Source: Bilifractor sp002394235
GTDB lineage: Bacteria > Bacillota > Clostridia > Lachnospirales > Lachnospiraceae
Reading direction: 5' to 3'
Assembly (NCBI RefSeq): GCF_052118845.1
Contig: NZ_JBQKGJ010000004.1
Span: 100,962 to 164,961, forward strand
DNA length: 64,000 nucleotides
Shown: positions 61,956 through 64,000 of the stretch, one piece after another
Position numbering within the stretch: position 1 is the stretch's first letter
How the letters are laid out: each line of letters opens with the position of its first letter
The notes under the pieces: generated by a model
The model's input: only the letters and a program-made list of their open reading frames with translations
Database searches by the model: none
Told to the model about the DNA's origin: nothing
Program-made: the position numbers and the translations under genes

Positions 61956-62097
61956 ACGGACATCTGTGCCATATTCGGCGGACAGTCTGAGACATAATTA
62001 GCGGACAAGTAAGGACACATTAACCGGACAATAGATCTTCAGATATAATAAGCGCATCTCCTTAAAATGGAGAAATATTATATCTGGAGGTCCTACT

Positions 62098-63711
62098 ATG
62101 GATTACAAAAAAGTACTAAGGCTTCACTTTGTGAACCATCTCAGCTGCCGTGAAATCGCCGAAAGCTGCGGCGACTGCAGCAAAACAACTGTCAACGAGT
62201 TCCTGAAGCGTTTCAGAGAGAATCCGGAACTTTCATACCCTTTACCGGCAGATGTCCCGAATGAATACATCGGAAACATGCTTTATAAAAAGCCTGGTGT
62301 ATCGGCGGATCAGCTCCTCTACCGGGATTTTAACAAGGAAGCCGTCTACAAGGCTCTGGCCCGCAAAGGAGAGACCCTGAAGCATCTGTGGCAGAAATAC
62401 AATGCCATAGGTGTCGTAGATGGAAAGAAGCCAATGAGCTATCGCCAGTACTGCAGGCGTTACAGCGAATGGGCTGATTCCAAACAGCTGACCTTTCACA
62501 TCCAGCGTTATCCCGGTGTCAATCTCGAGTTGGACTATGCAGGGAAGCAGCTCTATCTGCATAACCGCCGGAACCCGGATGAGACCACAAAGGTCACGAT
62601 CTTTATCGCTGCTCTCACCTACAGTGATTACTTTTACGCTGAAGGAATGACCGAATGCGATATCCGGAACTGGATCCGGGTCAATAATAATGCTCTGACC
62701 TATTTTGGCGGCGTGACGCCGACGATCACCCCGGATAATTGCAAAGTGGCAGTTGCCCGGAACAAGGACTGGATCAGCCCTGTCCTGAATAAAGATTTCC
62801 AGGCATGGGCAGAACATAACAATACGGTTTTAACCCCTGCCAAAGTGAAATCCCCCCGCTGGAAACCAGTTGTGGAAGGCCACGTAAAGATCATTACCAT
62901 GCACATCCTCATGGATATGGAAGATATGGTTTTTTATTCGCTGGATGATTTAAACCGTGTCCTGATGGAAAAGGTGGATGCTGAGAACCGGAAGTCCTTT
63001 GAAGGACTCACCTATTCCCGGTACGATCTCTTTACAACAGAAGAGAAGGAGACTCTCCTGCCTCTTCCGCCCAGCCGTTTTGAATATCTTGAACGAAAGA
63101 CTGTTAAAGTAGCACAAGATTTCTCCTTCACCTTCGACAAGGTCCATTATAGCATGCCCCGGAAATATCTGCGACAGGAACTCGAGATCCGGGCAGGGGA
63201 AAAAGAAATCTATGTCTATAACAAACACGGTGACTTCATCCGGACGCATAAGCGGAGCTACACACCGAAAGACTGGGTGATTATCCCCTCGGATATGCCT
63301 GCCGAATACAAAGACTATGGCTATTGGACGGTGCCTTATTTTCAACAGAAAGCATCTGCTATCGGACCCAGCACCCGTGCTTTGATCGATGCAGTCATTC
63401 AGAAATACGCTTATCCTGTGCAGTCATTCCGAAGCTGCTTTGGTATTCTGCGGTATGCGGAAAAGTACTCGCCGGAAGCCCTGGAACGTTGCTGTAAAGA
63501 CGCCGTTTTAGCTGGGAGATGCAACTATTCCTATATCTGTAACACAATCTCAACTTACCATAAAGAGCCGTTGCAAAGTACAATGCCACAGAGTAGCCCC
63601 AACGAAGATGCTGCAACAGCCGTATCCGGCGCCTACAAAGATGATGACAGCAAGTATTCCCTTAAGAACCTGCTGAAGCGTCAGGAAACGGAGGCTGGCA
63701 ATGAAGAATAA
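62098..63711 (+). CDS. istA: IS21 transposase IstA
   Basis: The 537-residue DDE transposase has an N-terminal HTH (LRLHFVNHLSCREIAESCGD), a catalytic core with LELDYAGKQLYL (first Asp), TPTITPDNCKVAVA (second Asp) and KPVVEGHVKIIT (Glu), and a C-terminal target-binding part. Length is normal. A GGAGG site lies upstream of the ATG. It overlaps istB by 11 bp, so the two are translated together. Confidence 0.95.
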   Translation: MDYKKVLRLHFVNHLSCREIAESCGDCSKTTVNEFLKRFRENPELSYPLPADVPNEYIGNMLYKKPGVSADQLLYRDFNKEAVYKALARKGETLKHLWQKYNAIGVVDGKKPMSYRQYCRRYSEWADSKQLTFHIQRYPGVNLELDYAGKQLYLHNRRNPDETTKVTIFIAALTYSDYFYAEGMTECDIRNWIRVNNNALTYFGGVTPTITPDNCKVAVARNKDWISPVLNKDFQAWAEHNNTVLTPAKVKSPRWKPVVEGHVKIITMHILMDMEDMVFYSLDDLNRVLMEKVDAENRKSFEGLTYSRYDLFTTEEKETLLPLPPSRFEYLERKTVKVAQDFSFTFDKVHYSMPRKYLRQELEIRAGEKEIYVYNKHGDFIRTHKRSYTPKDWVIIPSDMPAEYKDYGYWTVPYFQQKASAIGPSTRALIDAVIQKYAYPVQSFRSCFGILRYAEKYSPEALERCCKDAVLAGRCNYSYICNTISTYHKEPLQSTMPQSSPNEDAATAVSGAYKDDDSKYSLKNLLKRQETEAGNEE

Positions 63712-64000
63712 GACTACTGATATCTATGAGATGTTGGACACACTATCCCTGCCGGTAGCCGCCCAGCGTTTCGCAGAACTGTCTAAAAGCCCTGAATTCG
63801 GCAGCTATACCACTTTGCAGTTCATCCGTGAGGTTCTGGAACCTCAGTACATAGAAACACTCAACAACAGGTTTGAAACAAATCTGCGGCTCAGCAGCCT
63901 GATCAATAAAGGTGCTTTGGCCGAGAATCTGAAAACCGGCAACGGACGCATCTACAATGATGCCACCGTTGAACAGATCCTGAAATTTCATTTCGCTGAG
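63701..64000 (+). CDS. istB: IS21 helper ATPase IstB (cut by window edge)
   Basis: The first 100 residues (MKNKTTDIYEMLDTLSLPVA, AQRFAELSKSPEFGSYTTLQ ...) match the N-terminal domain of IstB, the AAA+ helper of IstA. The Walker motifs lie past the window edge. Confidence 0.88.
   Translation, partial: MKNKTTDIYEMLDTLSLPVAAQRFAELSKSPEFGSYTTLQFIREVLEPQYIETLNNRFETNLRLSSLINKGALAENLKTGNGRIYNDATVEQILKFHFAE

Larger units (their letters stand above)
61944..64000 (+). mobile_element. IS21 family element, left part
   Basis: The left end begins near TGTCGAGCTAAACGGACATC. Five GGACA motifs at intervals of about 12-25 bp (around 61958, 61979, 62003, 62013 and 62026) look like transposase-binding repeats. 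istA and the start of istB follow. The right end is outside the window. Confidence 0.85.

Overview
The window reads as a chromosome segment of an anaerobic Bacillota, most likely a Lachnospiraceae-like member of the Clostridia with roughly 50% GC. This is inferred from gene content: S-layer-homology (SLH) and LytTR proteins, DUF975, DUF6465, an NhaC antiporter, OadB/OadG, an ECF-type ThiW, and ScpA/ScpB/S21 housekeeping genes. No species is claimed. Essential genes (scpA, scpB, rpsU) argue for a main chromosome or a large chromid, not a small plasmid.

Layout. 0-5 kb: truncated nuclease, small membrane protein, AlaX editing protein, HPr-like protein, Dabb protein and DUF975 protein, separated by dispersed intergenic repeats. 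5-7 kb: thiC under a TPP riboswitch (- strand). 7-13.7 kb: complete urease operon ureI-A-B-C-E-F-G-D (- strand). 13.7-21.6 kb: MATE exporter, MalY/PatB-type lyase with an unusual tail, SLH-anchored lysozyme-like protein, permuted GH3 glycosidase. 21.6-24.3 kb: a Rep_3 replication initiator followed by 1.2 kb holding about 19 copies of a 19-bp iteron and an AT-rich segment, which looks like a complete iteron-type origin among chromosomal genes. 24.3-28.5 kb: C69 peptidase, several tiny proteins, an MBL hydrolase. 28.7-32.8 kb: M20 amidohydrolase joined without a gap to an IS200/IS605-type element (two small genes, an amber-interrupted TnpA, an atypical TnpB) and a broken host-gene end. 32.8-35.3 kb: a second TPP riboswitch with thiW-thiM-HAD phosphatase. 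35.6-43.3 kb: C4-dicarboxylate block (malic enzyme, malate/lactate dehydrogenase, FadR-type regulator with an operator, Lrp, aspartase, NhaC). 43.8-50 kb: LTA-synthase-like sulfatase, scpB-scpA, phosphoesterase, rpsU, LytTR regulator. 50-58 kb: hypA, a large Fe-S flavoprotein, two tandem hypB, oadB-oadG, dus. 58-64 kb: a mobile-element scrapyard with a coaBC fragment, IS66 remnant, AbiE toxin-antitoxin pair, severed metG 3' end, IS1634 fragment and an IS21 element running off the window.

How it fits together. HypA and two HypB proteins occur without any [NiFe] hydrogenase in the window, while urease also needs nickel, so nickel delivery to urease is a reasonable inference. The two TPP-controlled loci cover pyrimidine synthesis and thiazole salvage. 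Malic enzyme, malate dehydrogenase, aspartase, NhaC and OadB/OadG suggest malate/aspartate/oxaloacetate fermentation coupled to sodium.

The window is rich in repeats: a 96-bp element found just after intrinsic terminators, a second dispersed family containing TTCGAAGAGCT, several intergenic minisatellites, and in-frame tandem repeats inside otherwise conserved proteins (ScpB, Dus, MalY).
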